DNA of 64,000 nt from contig JAGWHO010000007.1 of the NCBI GenBank assembly GCA_028866715.1, forward strand, positions 1 through 64,000, given 5' to 3'. The stretch's first letter is position 1. Each line of letters begins with the position of its first letter. The DNA comes from Microcaldota archaeon. Its GTDB lineage: Archaea; Micrarchaeota; Micrarchaeia; Micrarchaeales; Micrarchaeaceae. The position numbers and the translations under genes were made by a program. Shown here piece by piece: positions 16,562 through 24,268 of the stretch. Under the pieces are notes generated by a model that saw only the letters and a list, made by a program, of their open reading frames with translations, did no database searches and had not been told where the DNA came from.

Positions 16562-17328
16562 TGAAGGTACTCAACCAGCACATAGCGCCGATGTACATAT
16601 GGGCAATAGCCCTGCTCCTGGCGATTGCTGCGATTTCAGGCTACACTCTTAGGACAGTCCCGTATGCGCTCATTGCAGCGGCTGCATCCGCGGCAGCGCT
16701 GGATCTGTTGCTATCGGTGCTTGTTCTGAAGCACAAGCCAAGGATACCCTTCTCAGGGATCATAACAGGATTGATAATAGGCAGCGTCGCACCTGTCAAC
16801 GCGCCGCTTATGCTTGTGCTGCTTGCATCGCTCATAGCCGTGGCATCTAAGCTCTTCCTCAAGTACAAGAGCGTCAACATACTCAACCCTGCGGCATTGG
16901 GCCTTGTTGTCGCGCTTGCAGCATTCGGCATGGGAGACGCCTGGTGGGCAGCCTCAAGCTACAACGTATATGGCATAGCTGTGTCGCTCACGCCGATACT
17001 TATAATCTTGGCATATCAGGCGAGAAGGCTGACGACAGCAGCAGCATTCGTGATTGTGGGCATAGCGGCATCTCTCGCGCTTGGTGGAACGCTCTCCCTG
17101 ATAGGGATTGCGTCGGCAATCCTGGGCTTCAACTACCTGTTCGCGTTCGTCATGCTTGTAGACCCTAAGACGTCGCCCAATCACAGGTTGATGCAGATAG
17201 CGTACGGCGCGGCAGTCGCGCTGATAGGCACGGCGGCAACGCTCCTTGCAGCGCCGTATCCGCTGCTCGTCGCGCTTATCGTAGGCAATTTGGGCTACAT
17301 GGCGTACAGGAAGGCCGGAAGGCGCTAG
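16561..17328 (+). CDS. NqrB/RnfD-family membrane protein
   Basis: A 255-residue protein with eight or so hydrophobic segments. It contains FVMLVDPKTSPNHRLMQ (about residues 195-211), the conserved D-P-x-T-S-P region of NqrB/RnfD proteins, which in studied complexes carries or neighbours a covalently bound flavin threonine. RnfD and NqrB normally sit in six-subunit ion-pumping complexes; no RnfA, B, C, E or G gene is nearby. It may therefore work alone or with the coupled 16109 protein in transmembrane flavin or electron transfer. This is inference. Confidence 0.7.
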   Translation: MKVLNQHIAPMYIWAIALLLAIAAISGYTLRTVPYALIAAAASAAALDLLLSVLVLKHKPRIPFSGIITGLIIGSVAPVNAPLMLVLLASLIAVASKLFLKYKSVNILNPAALGLVVALAAFGMGDAWWAASSYNVYGIAVSLTPILIILAYQARRLTTAAAFVIVGIAASLALGGTLSLIGIASAILGFNYLFAFVMLVDPKTSPNHRLMQIAYGAAVALIGTAATLLAAPYPLLVALIVGNLGYMAYRKAGRR

Positions 17329-17401
17329 CCCTGGTGTAAACGCGGTTGTAGTAAAGTAGTATAAATATTCGCTACCAGAGATAACTGACAATGTGATACA
17401 C

Positions 17402-17593
17402 ATGAAGGGAAAAGTGAAGATGTTCAATGCCGAACGCGGCTTTGGATTCATAACCGGCGAGGATGGGAAGGACGTGTATGTGCACAGCACAGCCATAGAG
17501 GGAGGAGCGGCCCTTGCAGTGGGAGACTCTGTCGAGTTCGATGTAGAGCAGGGAGACAGGGGCCCGCGCGCAAAGAACGTCCGCAAGGTCTGA
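17402..17593 (+). CDS. cspA: cold-shock domain protein (CspA family)
   Basis: A 63-residue single cold-shock domain with both RNA-binding motifs: KMFNAERGFGFI (RNP1-like) and DVYVHSTAI (RNP2-like). It is expected to bind single-stranded RNA/DNA and act as an RNA chaperone in the cytoplasm. I start at the ATG at 17402, which is preceded by GTGAT; an in-frame GTG at 17393 overlaps that site. A TATA-like ATAAATATTC lies about 35 bp upstream. Csp genes are patchy in archaea, so horizontal origin is possible. A strong hairpin terminator follows. Confidence 0.9.
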   Translation: MKGKVKMFNAERGFGFITGEDGKDVYVHSTAIEGGAALAVGDSVEFDVEQGDRGPRAKNVRKV

Positions 17594-17607
17594 ATCCAGG
17601 ACATTTG

Positions 17608-17640
17608 GGGCCGCGGTTTAGCGGCCCATTTTTGCTTTCT
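17608..17640 (+). terminator. hairpin plus T-rich tract after the cold-shock gene
   Basis: GGGCCGC (17608-17614) and GCGGCCC (17621-17627) form a 7-bp GC stem with a 6-base loop (GGTTTA), followed by ATTTTTGCTTTC. This is the shape of an intrinsic terminator, 15 bp after the csp stop codon. Confidence 0.75.
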
Positions 17641-17676
17641 TCTCTGCAAGCGCTTGCAGCATTGCACCTATCAGGC

Positions 17677-18042
17677 CTAATCCTCTTTCCTTACAGACCA
17701 TATGACCCAACCAAACGGGTCTGGAACGACAACGCTGCCCATTCTCTCAAGCTGGTATACATAGCCGTTGAACATGGCATCTGCTAGCTCTTTGGCGGTC
17801 TTGCCATGGGAGCTCTGCTTCGCCTCAAGGATCGTGAGCACAGCCGGAGCCATGAGGTCTGCATTTGCCCTCATCAATGAATTTAAGTCTTTCTTCGCCT
17901 TGCCCACTGTCGACGAGAGTTCAATGCCATCCGACGCGAAATGCTCCTCGTCCAGAGGCACTCCTGCCTCTCTGCGCCTCGTCCATCCTGCCGCCTCATG
18001 AAGCTGCAAAAGTTCCTTCGTGATCTTCTTCTCTGCTGTCAT
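17677..18042 (-). CDS. unrecognised soluble protein
   Basis: A 121-residue helical protein (MTAEKKITKELLQLHEAAGW at the start) with no family I can name. The ATG at 18042 follows TGATGATTTC and lies seven bases after the stop of the gene at 18050. It contains a short SSHG string also present in the 14991 protein. Last gene of a three-gene minus-strand operon (18666 to 17677). Confidence 0.55.
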   Translation of the reverse strand: MTAEKKITKELLQLHEAAGWTRRREAGVPLDEEHFASDGIELSSTVGKAKKDLNSLMRANADLMAPAVLTILEAKQSSHGKTAKELADAMFNGYVYQLERMGSVVVPDPFGWVIWSVRKED

Positions 18043-18049
18043 GAAATCA

Positions 18050-18289
18050 TCAATCGTTATGCAACATGTGCCTGAGCCTTTCCTTTATGGTATGATGGTG
18101 CGCGGTCTCGTTCTTGTGGCCGTTCGCCTCAAGATCCTTGCTTAACAGGTACAGCCACGGATGCGCAGTCATCACTGCCGCAAGCTCAGAGTTTATTATG
18201 GATGCCCTGATAGCACTGTCCTCGTCTATAACCGAATCGTTCCCCGCATCTAGCTGCGGGACCCTCTTGCCTATCGTGGCATCGGTCAA
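18050..18289 (-). CDS. unrecognised small protein, TTG start
   Basis: A 79-residue protein rich in His, Asn and Asp (ETAHHHTIKERLRHMLHND at the C-terminus). The only start near the upstream gene is a TTG at 18289 whose last two bases are the first two of that gene's TGA stop; the codon overlap implies translational coupling. Middle gene of the operon. No recognised domain. Confidence 0.5.
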   Translation of the reverse strand: MTDATIGKRVPQLDAGNDSVIDEDSAIRASIINSELAAVMTAHPWLYLLSKDLEANGHKNETAHHHTIKERLRHMLHND

Positions 18290-18666
18290 TTGCCATCCCT
18301 TCTCTCAAGGGCCTCAATCTCATGCTGCCCTTTGTTTATCATAATCAGGTTGCTGAAGTTTATGTCCAGCGTCTCGAGCCTCTGCCAGTCAGGGCTCTCC
18401 CTGCCCACAAGTATCTCTACATTATCCTTGAGGCGGCCGCATAATACCTGTGCCTCCTCGTACTGCTGCGCGGCTTCAAGCTTCAAGTCCAGTTCCTCGA
18501 ATTTCGTTGCGTTGAGCCAGTGCCTGTTCATCATATCTACTTGAGGCTCGGCATCTTGCCTGAAGAAATCCCTCTGCAGCTTCATGAGCCCTAAGAACTT
18601 GAACGGCTCGTAATCAAGCTTGCTTGACACCACTATAAGATCCGAAGCCTTCTGGACAGAATCCAT
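18286..18666 (-). CDS. unrecognised helical protein
   Basis: A 126-residue helical protein, with a coiled-coil-like stretch (FEELDLKLEAAQQYEEAQVL) around residues 55-75. I start at the ATG at 18666 because AGGTGA sits six bases upstream; a GTG at 18675 overlaps that site. TATA-like CTAATAAATATTT is at about 18697-18709. First gene of the three-gene operon ending at 17677. Function unknown. Confidence 0.55.
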   Translation of the reverse strand: MDSVQKASDLIVVSSKLDYEPFKFLGLMKLQRDFFRQDAEPQVDMMNRHWLNATKFEELDLKLEAAQQYEEAQVLCGRLKDNVEILVGRESPDWQRLETLDINFSNLIMINKGQHEIEALERRDGN

Positions 18667-18762
18667 GCATTTCACCTGTATTACTCTGCCTCTAGGAAAT
18701 ATTTATTAGTTTTGAGCCGGTTTCAGGCATGCTTTATAAATGCATCATGAGAACGGTAGAGC

Positions 18763-19158
18763 ATGTCAGCGATGGACATCGACGATCTTGTCAATGACGC
18801 GAATGAGAGGGAGGCGAAGCACGGCCCGGCAGGCGAAGAAGATCAGGACAGGGGCATAGACAGCATGACGGATGATGTTCTCTCGACAGAAGAAAGCGGC
18901 AGCAGGGAGCGCATAGGTATAGTCGAGCACTTCTTCAGCAAGGTGAGCGTCGTGGCGATAAAGTTGGACGCGGAACTTGCAGTAGGCGATTCAATAGAGA
19001 TAGACACGGGCAACGGCACAGTGTCGGAAACAGTTTCGAGCATGCAGATAGACAGAGAGAGCATAACAAGGGCCCAGGCAGGCGATTCCGTGGGAATCAA
19101 GCTGAGCAGGGCAGTGCCGGCAGGCAGCGCGGTCTACAGGCAGGAAACGCAGGGATGA
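18763..19158 (+). CDS. EF-Tu domain 2-like protein
   Basis: A 131-residue protein. The first 48 residues are acidic and probably disordered; residues 50-128 are a translation-factor beta barrel (IGIVEHFFSKVSVVAIKL, VGDSIEID, ARAQAGDSVGIKL), as in domain 2 of EF-Tu/IF2. No GTPase domain is present. Stand-alone archaeal proteins of this kind are annotated only as translation factor-like. TATA-like CTTTATAAATGC is centred 27 bp upstream of the ATG, so the mRNA is likely leaderless. Confidence 0.7.
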   Translation: MSAMDIDDLVNDANEREAKHGPAGEEDQDRGIDSMTDDVLSTEESGSRERIGIVEHFFSKVSVVAIKLDAELAVGDSIEIDTGNGTVSETVSSMQIDRESITRAQAGDSVGIKLSRAVPAGSAVYRQETQG

Positions 19159-19175
19159 CAGCCTGCCATGCGACG

Positions 19176-19760
19176 CTAGTACCTGTACCCCGATATCTTG
19201 TACCCAGCGACAAACGCCCAGATTATCTCGTTGTAGAACAGTATCTCTTCTATGCCACCCTTTCCTATGCCGAACGTGAAGCTGGTCCCGAGGGCCAGGT
19301 TGACAACGAAAAGTATCACAACGGACACGCCCACCAGACCTGCAACAAGAGAGTAGTACGCGAGCGGCTTCTCGTATATCCTGTAGAAGAACAGGGCCGC
19401 AACTGCGGCTGAGAGGAACGTGACGGTAGCGGATATTATGTGGTATATGCCTGTAGTTTCCGGGAATACGCCGACACCTATCCCGCCTATGCCTATCAGC
19501 GTTATCGCGAGCGCGACATGCCTGTATCTTGCGATGTGCAGGAAGACGGACGCAGACACGACAAGCAGGCCGAATATCACCATGGCGGTATTGAATATCG
19601 GCGCAGTGCTGCCGACGCCGAGGTCGCTTATGTAGTTGTTCTCGAGGTTGTACCCGGGATAGCGCAGCTGCGCCGAGATCACAGACGCGACTATGATTAT
19701 CGCGGCGAGCGCGAGTATAGTACCGGCAATCTCGTTCCTTTCCGACCTGTGGTTTGCCAT
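19176..19760 (-). CDS. DUF998 membrane protein
   Basis: A 194-residue protein with six hydrophobic segments. The signature YPGYNLENNYISDLGVG in the first extracellular loop, then FNTAMVIFGLL, matches the DUF998 family. The function of the family is not established; it is an integral membrane protein. TATA-like GCGTTTATAGAC is centred 26 bp upstream of the ATG. It is convergent with the EF-Tu domain 2 gene. Confidence 0.75.
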   Translation of the reverse strand: MANHRSERNEIAGTILALAAIIIVASVISAQLRYPGYNLENNYISDLGVGSTAPIFNTAMVIFGLLVVSASVFLHIARYRHVALAITLIGIGGIGVGVFPETTGIYHIISATVTFLSAAVAALFFYRIYEKPLAYYSLVAGLVGVSVVILFVVNLALGTSFTFGIGKGGIEEILFYNEIIWAFVAGYKISGYRY

Positions 19761-19793
19761 GGTGCTGTAGCTCTGGCAAAGTCTATAAACGCT

Positions 19794-20324
19794 TCAGGTG
19801 CGCTCGCGCTCGAATGCGGCCTCATGCTCCAGCCTCAAGAGCCTCCAGTCGTGCCTGCAGAGCCTGGGGTCGTGCATGTTGAAATCGTGGAGCATCTCGC
19901 TCATCGCCTGCCTCATCCTGCCGGTATGGCGCGGGTTCTTCCTGAGGAACATGTCAGTCAGGCCTGATGCGATGACCTCGTTCTTGTATACGGCGAACTT
20001 TTCGTCATCAACGACCAGGAACACGCTTATGGAGTACTCGCCTATGAGGTCTGTCGTCCTGAATACCGCCCTGTGGCTCCTGCTCGTGTTCATCTTGAAC
20101 CAGTAGGGCTTGTGGCCGTCCTCCGCAAGGCTGTCGCATATGAAGTTAAGCGCCTTATTCGCATCCCTGTAGTCCGGGTCGCTTATCTTTGGCATCTTTA
20201 CGAAGCCGTCGAGTATTATCTTATCGAGCAGTTTGACTACGTATTCCTCCTTGGGCCTGTTGTTCGCTATGAAGTTGCGCTCCCTAGTCTTCTCCTTCTT
20301 CTCCTGTACGCTCTGCTGGGCCAT
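19794..20324 (-). CDS. unrecognised soluble protein
   Basis: A 176-residue charged protein beginning MAQQSVQEKKEKTRERN, followed by an alpha/beta domain (DDEKFAVYKNEV and similar). The ATG at 20324 lies five bases after the stop of the preceding gene; a TTG at 20333 overlaps that stop. The C-terminus is rich in Arg and His (RLCRHDWRLLRLEHEA). Second gene of a two-gene operon; no function can be assigned. Confidence 0.55.
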   Translation of the reverse strand: MAQQSVQEKKEKTRERNFIANNRPKEEYVVKLLDKIILDGFVKMPKISDPDYRDANKALNFICDSLAEDGHKPYWFKMNTSRSHRAVFRTTDLIGEYSISVFLVVDDEKFAVYKNEVIASGLTDMFLRKNPRHTGRMRQAMSEMLHDFNMHDPRLCRHDWRLLRLEHEAAFERERT

Positions 20325-20329
20325 TGTGA

Positions 20330-21169
20330 TCAATCAGCTTTGTGCAGCCAGTCCAGCATGGCCGCCGTGTCAGCCTCTTCGCCGGCGCCGCAGCGCAGCA
20401 GCCCGGACATCCCCTGTTCGAGAAGCCCTACGGCCTTCTTCAGATTCCTGGTAGCCTCGTCCGCGGCGAGCACGCATGCGCAATGCCCGATAGAGAGCTG
20501 CTCGTACAGGGCCTCATCTATCCCCTTGGATACCAGCCCCTCGGCCATCCGCACGATGATCTCACAGGTCATTGCAAACAACCCTGCGAACAGCGTCATG
20601 TACGTGTATGCTGCCCTCTCCAGCTCGTTGACCTTGGCCCAGCTGTCCAGCGTTCCGCCCTGCCTGCCTGCAATGGAGTTCGCCTCAGCCAGCATGCCGT
20701 TCAGCTCCCCGATGTCTATCATATCCATTATCTCCCTGCTCTCCAGGGTCAGGTCGCTCCTGAACTCCTCCTGCGCAAAGCCGAACATGAGGGCCCTGGC
20801 CCCGCTAATCTCCTGCAGTGCAATGCCATCGAACTTCATCTTCAGCCTGTGGTCCTCGATCGTGCCTCCCTCAAACTTCGGGAGGATGTACGCGGCAAGC
20901 GTCGCGATCGTCGCGGTCTTTACTTTCTCCTCGATAAGCATTCCCATGCCCTCCTGATTGTTGGTTTCGAGAACGGAGTGCGTTAGCTCCAGCGCCCTCC
21001 TCGACCTGCCCACTATGTCATGCGATATGTCGTTGGAGATTCGCTTGAACGTGTGCTCCAGGTCACCCGGCCCGAACCCTCCAGTTACGATGTCGTACAT
21101 CTCCGAGACGTGGTCATATGGGAACGGCTGGTCAAGCGGGGCCTCCAGGTCTATTATGTTGCGCTCCAT
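20330..21169 (-). CDS. unrecognised helical protein
   Basis: A 279-residue, largely helical protein. It contains ISHDIVGRSRRALELTHSVL, whose HDIVG core and helix resemble the protein at 14633-14986, suggesting distant paralogy. The ATG at 21169 is favoured over an in-frame ATG at 21214 because CTTAAATATATG (21191-21202) is a good TATA box centred 26 bp upstream of 21169 and overlaps the longer frame. First gene of an operon with the 19794 gene. Confidence 0.6.
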   Translation of the reverse strand: MERNIIDLEAPLDQPFPYDHVSEMYDIVTGGFGPGDLEHTFKRISNDISHDIVGRSRRALELTHSVLETNNQEGMGMLIEEKVKTATIATLAAYILPKFEGGTIEDHRLKMKFDGIALQEISGARALMFGFAQEEFRSDLTLESREIMDMIDIGELNGMLAEANSIAGRQGGTLDSWAKVNELERAAYTYMTLFAGLFAMTCEIIVRMAEGLVSKGIDEALYEQLSIGHCACVLAADEATRNLKKAVGLLEQGMSGLLRCGAGEEADTAAMLDWLHKAD

Positions 21170-21264
21170 AGGCTTACTCTTGAATCCGACCATATATTTA
21201 AGCACTGCGTTCAATGCTGCAAGCGTTTATTATACCTATTGCGAGAATCATTACCGGTTATTCG

Positions 21265-21825
21265 ATGGCGGAGGAACAGCACCAGCAGCATCATGCGGAG
21301 CGCCATCCTGAGAAGAGGCGCATCAGGCCCCTTTACATACTCGCTCCGGTGATAGCAGTGATAGCGATAATAGCAGTGATATATGTGGCAACGAACGTAT
21401 CAAATGCGCAGACAGTGGCGGTGGGGGACACGATAAGCGTCTATTACACCGGAACGCTGACCAACGGCACAGTATTCGATTCAAATGTGGGCAAGCAGCC
21501 CCTGAACTTCACGGTAGGCAGCGGCCAGCTGATTCTCGGATTCGAGAACGGAGTTATAGGCATGAAGCTCAATGAGACAAAGACCATTACGATACCTGCA
21601 GACGAGGCGTACGGGCCGGTGAACCAGAGCCTTATAGTGCAGGTGTCTAGAGCCGAATTCGGCAATGCCACCCCAACCGTCGGCATGAGAGTTTCGTCAA
21701 GCAACGGCCAGCAGGCAACTGTGAAGGCGGTAGGAACTAACACAGTTACGCTCGACTTCAACCCGCCATTAGCAGGGCAGACGCTCATATTCGAGATAAA
21801 GGTAGTGGGGATACAGAAGAAATAG
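21265..21825 (+). CDS. membrane-anchored FKBP-type peptidyl-prolyl isomerase
   Basis: A 186-residue protein: a His/Gln-rich cytoplasmic head, one membrane helix (about residues 25-48), then an extracellular FKBP domain (VYYTGTLTNGTVFDSN, LILGFENGVIGMKLNE, IPADEAYGP) of the SlyD-like short-archaeal type and a C-terminal beta domain ending in an SlyD-style insert-flap segment. It should catalyse proline isomerisation and assist folding of exported proteins. The ATG at 21265 was chosen over 21214 because the TATA-like TTTATTATACC lies between them. Confidence 0.85.
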   Translation: MAEEQHQQHHAERHPEKRRIRPLYILAPVIAVIAIIAVIYVATNVSNAQTVAVGDTISVYYTGTLTNGTVFDSNVGKQPLNFTVGSGQLILGFENGVIGMKLNETKTITIPADEAYGPVNQSLIVQVSRAEFGNATPTVGMRVSSSNGQQATVKAVGTNTVTLDFNPPLAGQTLIFEIKVVGIQKK

Positions 21826-21829
21826 GCAT

Positions 21830-23071
21830 TTAGGAGAGGCTAATGCTTCTGCTCTTTGCCTCTCTTCGCGCCAGCTTTCTGGCATCTTTCTCTATCTCTG
21901 TCTTGAATATCTGCACTGCCATAGTAACCTCGTCGTCTTTCCAGACGTCGCGTACATTGCCTTGGGAGTACCTTCTGAATATCCTATCAAGCGTTTGCAT
22001 CCTTATAGAATCTTCAATGCCGCAGCCTTTCCCGCATAACTCAGGACAGCGTTCGACGGCATTGGAGAAAACTTTTGCTATCTGCTCGTCTCCGCCGCGC
22101 CTTATCTTTTTGACAGTTGAATGGCCAAAGGCGAAATCGCCGAACATCCTAGCGGCGAGAGGCACAGGCACCCGCAGGGATTGATCATCAGGAAGCGATC
22201 GGAGAACCCTGTTTCTTGCGTTGTCATAAAGGACCGCGAGATGCGGCAGGATACCCGCCTCATTTTTGAAGGCCTTCTGTATTTCGGTAGCATCATGCAA
22301 GAGAGCCTCAAGCACGTCATCGCCCACCAGGTTTATTGACGCCTTGATCTCTGCCTTGTCGTTATGCATCGCAGTTTTAATCGCATCGGTTTCTTTGAAC
22401 AGCATAGGCTCGACATCCCCCCTTTTCCTGAGATACCCGATTATGCCCTCGGCGTGCGATGCCCCAACAACACAGAGGAAGTCTGAGTTGCCTTCTTCCA
22501 GGCTTGCCCCCATGTTGCGCGTCATTTCGCTCTCCCTGATCGCGCTCTTCCCGCGTGTCAGGCGGATTAAGAAGGATTTGTCCACAAGGATCTGCCTTAG
22601 GATATCCATGTCCATGCCTGACAAGATGGATTCGGGCCTATGGATGCATGAGTATTGATAAAGTATGAGCTGTTCCAGCAAAAGATTGGTATAGAATCTT
22701 TCCTGCTCCAACGCCGTCAAATGGCCGCCATCAGGGTTCAGGTGGTAGTCCATGCACACCACCCGCATATCCGAACGGGTCTTCGCAAGGTTCTTGATCA
22801 GCATGAGCTGGGTCTTGTTGTGCTCGTAGAAGGGGTCTGTGTTTCCTGTCCCTGCAAAGAAGGATTCGATCTCGCGCAGATACTCGCTATCGCTCCCATG
22901 GATCTTTGATAATACCCGGTTAAATGCGTCCGAGCCTTCATACTCATAGAAAAAGGTGAGCCTTTCATTCGTGAGCAGGCGGTTTATCTCATGCGTATCT
23001 GCGCCCCAAGCGATGTTTTCGCGGTGCGAGACCGGCCAGAGCACGAACTTCTTGCCCCCCATCAGCGTCAC
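21830..23071 (-). CDS. unrecognised protein, weak TraB/EreA-like resemblance
   Basis: A 413-residue soluble protein. The middle contains ESEMTRNM followed 20 residues later by VVGASHAEGIIGYL, which resembles the E/R-x-x-M...VVGxxHxxGI pattern of TraB/TIKI and EreA-like proteins, and the start has FVLWPVSHREN, a possible first His motif. The C-terminal 170 residues are helical and unassigned. A GTG at 23071 overlaps the preceding stop; an ATG at 23062 with GTGAC upstream is equally possible. Last gene of a four-gene operon. Confidence 0.5.
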   Translation of the reverse strand: MTLMGGKKFVLWPVSHRENIAWGADTHEINRLLTNERLTFFYEYEGSDAFNRVLSKIHGSDSEYLREIESFFAGTGNTDPFYEHNKTQLMLIKNLAKTRSDMRVVCMDYHLNPDGGHLTALEQERFYTNLLLEQLILYQYSCIHRPESILSGMDMDILRQILVDKSFLIRLTRGKSAIRESEMTRNMGASLEEGNSDFLCVVGASHAEGIIGYLRKRGDVEPMLFKETDAIKTAMHNDKAEIKASINLVGDDVLEALLHDATEIQKAFKNEAGILPHLAVLYDNARNRVLRSLPDDQSLRVPVPLAARMFGDFAFGHSTVKKIRRGGDEQIAKVFSNAVERCPELCGKGCGIEDSIRMQTLDRIFRRYSQGNVRDVWKDDEVTMAVQIFKTEIEKDARKLARREAKSRSISLS

Positions 23072-23394
23072 ACGTGCTTGAACCTTATCACGGTTTGGGC
23101 TCCCTTGGGGGTTGTGATAGGCAGGTCGTAGGTATCTCCGGTCCTCAGTACCTTTACTATGTCAAAATTGCCCAGAGGGATTATGGTCCTTTCAGTGCCT
23201 TCTTCCGAGTCAACGCCTGCTGCCGACCTTAACAGCTTCGACGATCTGCCGTCTGGCTCGCATCTGAAGACATAGACCTCGCGATGGCCGTCTGGCTTGT
23301 TGTCAGATAGAGATCCCTGATGGTCTCCGGGCCTGAGCTCCCCGAGCCTCTTCCATGCCCCATGACATGTCTCTATCTCCACCACCAATGGCAT
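23068..23394 (-). CDS. unrecognised beta-rich small protein
   Basis: A 108-residue protein predicted to be mostly beta strand (VYVFRCEPDG, IIPLGNFDIVKVL, TPKGAQTVIRFKHV). No family recognised. Third gene of the operon 24091-21830; its GTG-TGA end overlaps the start of the next gene, and it begins 24 bp after the 23419 gene. Confidence 0.55.
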   Translation of the reverse strand: MPLVVEIETCHGAWKRLGELRPGDHQGSLSDNKPDGHREVYVFRCEPDGRSSKLLRSAAGVDSEEGTERTIIPLGNFDIVKVLRTGDTYDLPITTPKGAQTVIRFKHV

Positions 23395-23418
23395 CTTGTC
23401 TCACTTATTTTTTTGTGC

Positions 23419-23910
23419 TTAAAGCGGCGAGCAGTCCGCATGGTTCTTCCTTATCGCCTTGAGCATCTCTGGGTTTGCATTCCTCTCGAGCTCGCGCCTC
23501 TGGACCTTAGATAGCTTGACCCAGTTGTGCTTGATTATTGACGCATTGAGAGATGCGTTGCCCAACTTTAGTATCTCGCTTGTGTGGCTCGGGCTCAGAT
23601 TCTGCGATGTTATCATTTGCTTTAGGATCTCGCATATCGCTTTGTTCGTATCGACCGCTGCCTTCCGCTCTCTCTCCGAAAGCTCGTCTATATGCTTGGG
23701 CTTGATATAGTATGCGCTTATGTCTCCTATCACGAATGACAGCTGCATCTGCGTCATCTCTGTCTTTCCAAGCCTGCCCACAAAGGCGGCGACGCCGCTG
23801 GTCTTGCCTGCGCCTATGCCCGAGACCATCGCATTTATCTCGTACATGTCAAGCTGCCCTGCCTTCGCTCCGTTCTCTATCGTGTTCTTGCTCATTCTAT
23901 CACTTGCCAT
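23419..23910 (-). CDS. unrecognised helical protein
   Basis: A 163-residue helical protein. The glycine-rich VSGIGAGKTSGVAAFVGRLG near residues 30-50 looks like a P-loop (GxGAGKTS), but no Walker B or other NTPase motif follows, so I do not call it an ATPase. The start may be the ATG at 23910 or, with GTGAT upstream, the ATG at 23895. Second gene of the four-gene operon. Confidence 0.55.
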   Translation of the reverse strand: MASDRMSKNTIENGAKAGQLDMYEINAMVSGIGAGKTSGVAAFVGRLGKTEMTQMQLSFVIGDISAYYIKPKHIDELSERERKAAVDTNKAICEILKQMITSQNLSPSHTSEILKLGNASLNASIIKHNWVKLSKVQRRELERNANPEMLKAIRKNHADCSPL

Positions 23911-23923
23911 CTAAAAACGTGAA

Positions 23924-24091
23924 TCATCTTCCTTCTGCCTTGCCTGAGGTGTCGCATTCGTAGCTATTCTTCTCGGTATGCACAAGATCCCTGAACGTCT
24001 GTATCATGCCGACAACCTCTGCGCCGTTCGGGAAGGCCATGCCTGACAGTGTCCTTAATAGGTCTGTTGTCATTGTGTTAGTCTTGCGCAT
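23924..24091 (-). CDS. 55-residue protein, first gene of the 24.1-21.8 kb operon
   Basis: An ATG at 24091 opens a frame of 55 codons (start MRKTNTMTTDLLRTLSGM, end SGKAEGR) that stops 13 bp before the 23419-23910 gene. It has a helix-rich, soluble composition and two cysteine-free halves apart from one Cys (YECDT). AT-rich TTAATATTTATAACTTACC upstream (about 24118-24136) supplies a promoter. Spacing and strand support a real small gene; function unknown. Confidence 0.5.
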   Translation of the reverse strand: MRKTNTMTTDLLRTLSGMAFPNGAEVVGMIQTFRDLVHTEKNSYECDTSGKAEGR

Positions 24092-24268
24092 ACCGCTCAC
24101 TGAAAGCTCTCTTTCCGAATTAATATTTATAACTTACCGGTAACGGCCTGGATCGCGCATCCGGCATATAAGGCCCCGGCCCTGGATTATGGAAGGGTTC
24201 TCAGATAGCTTTAAAGCCACCAACGTTCCATCTGTATCTGCTATGCCTAGCATGGCCAGTGCTTTTTC

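Noticed and set aside
20073-20957. 294-codon plus-strand frame opposite two minus-strand genes
   Set aside because: It spans the junction of two well supported minus-strand genes with coupled starts, and has no start signal.
23800-23860. P-loop ATPase call for the 23419-23910 protein
   Set aside because: GxGAGKTS-like string is present but no Walker B, sensor or other NTPase motif follows; the protein is small and helical.
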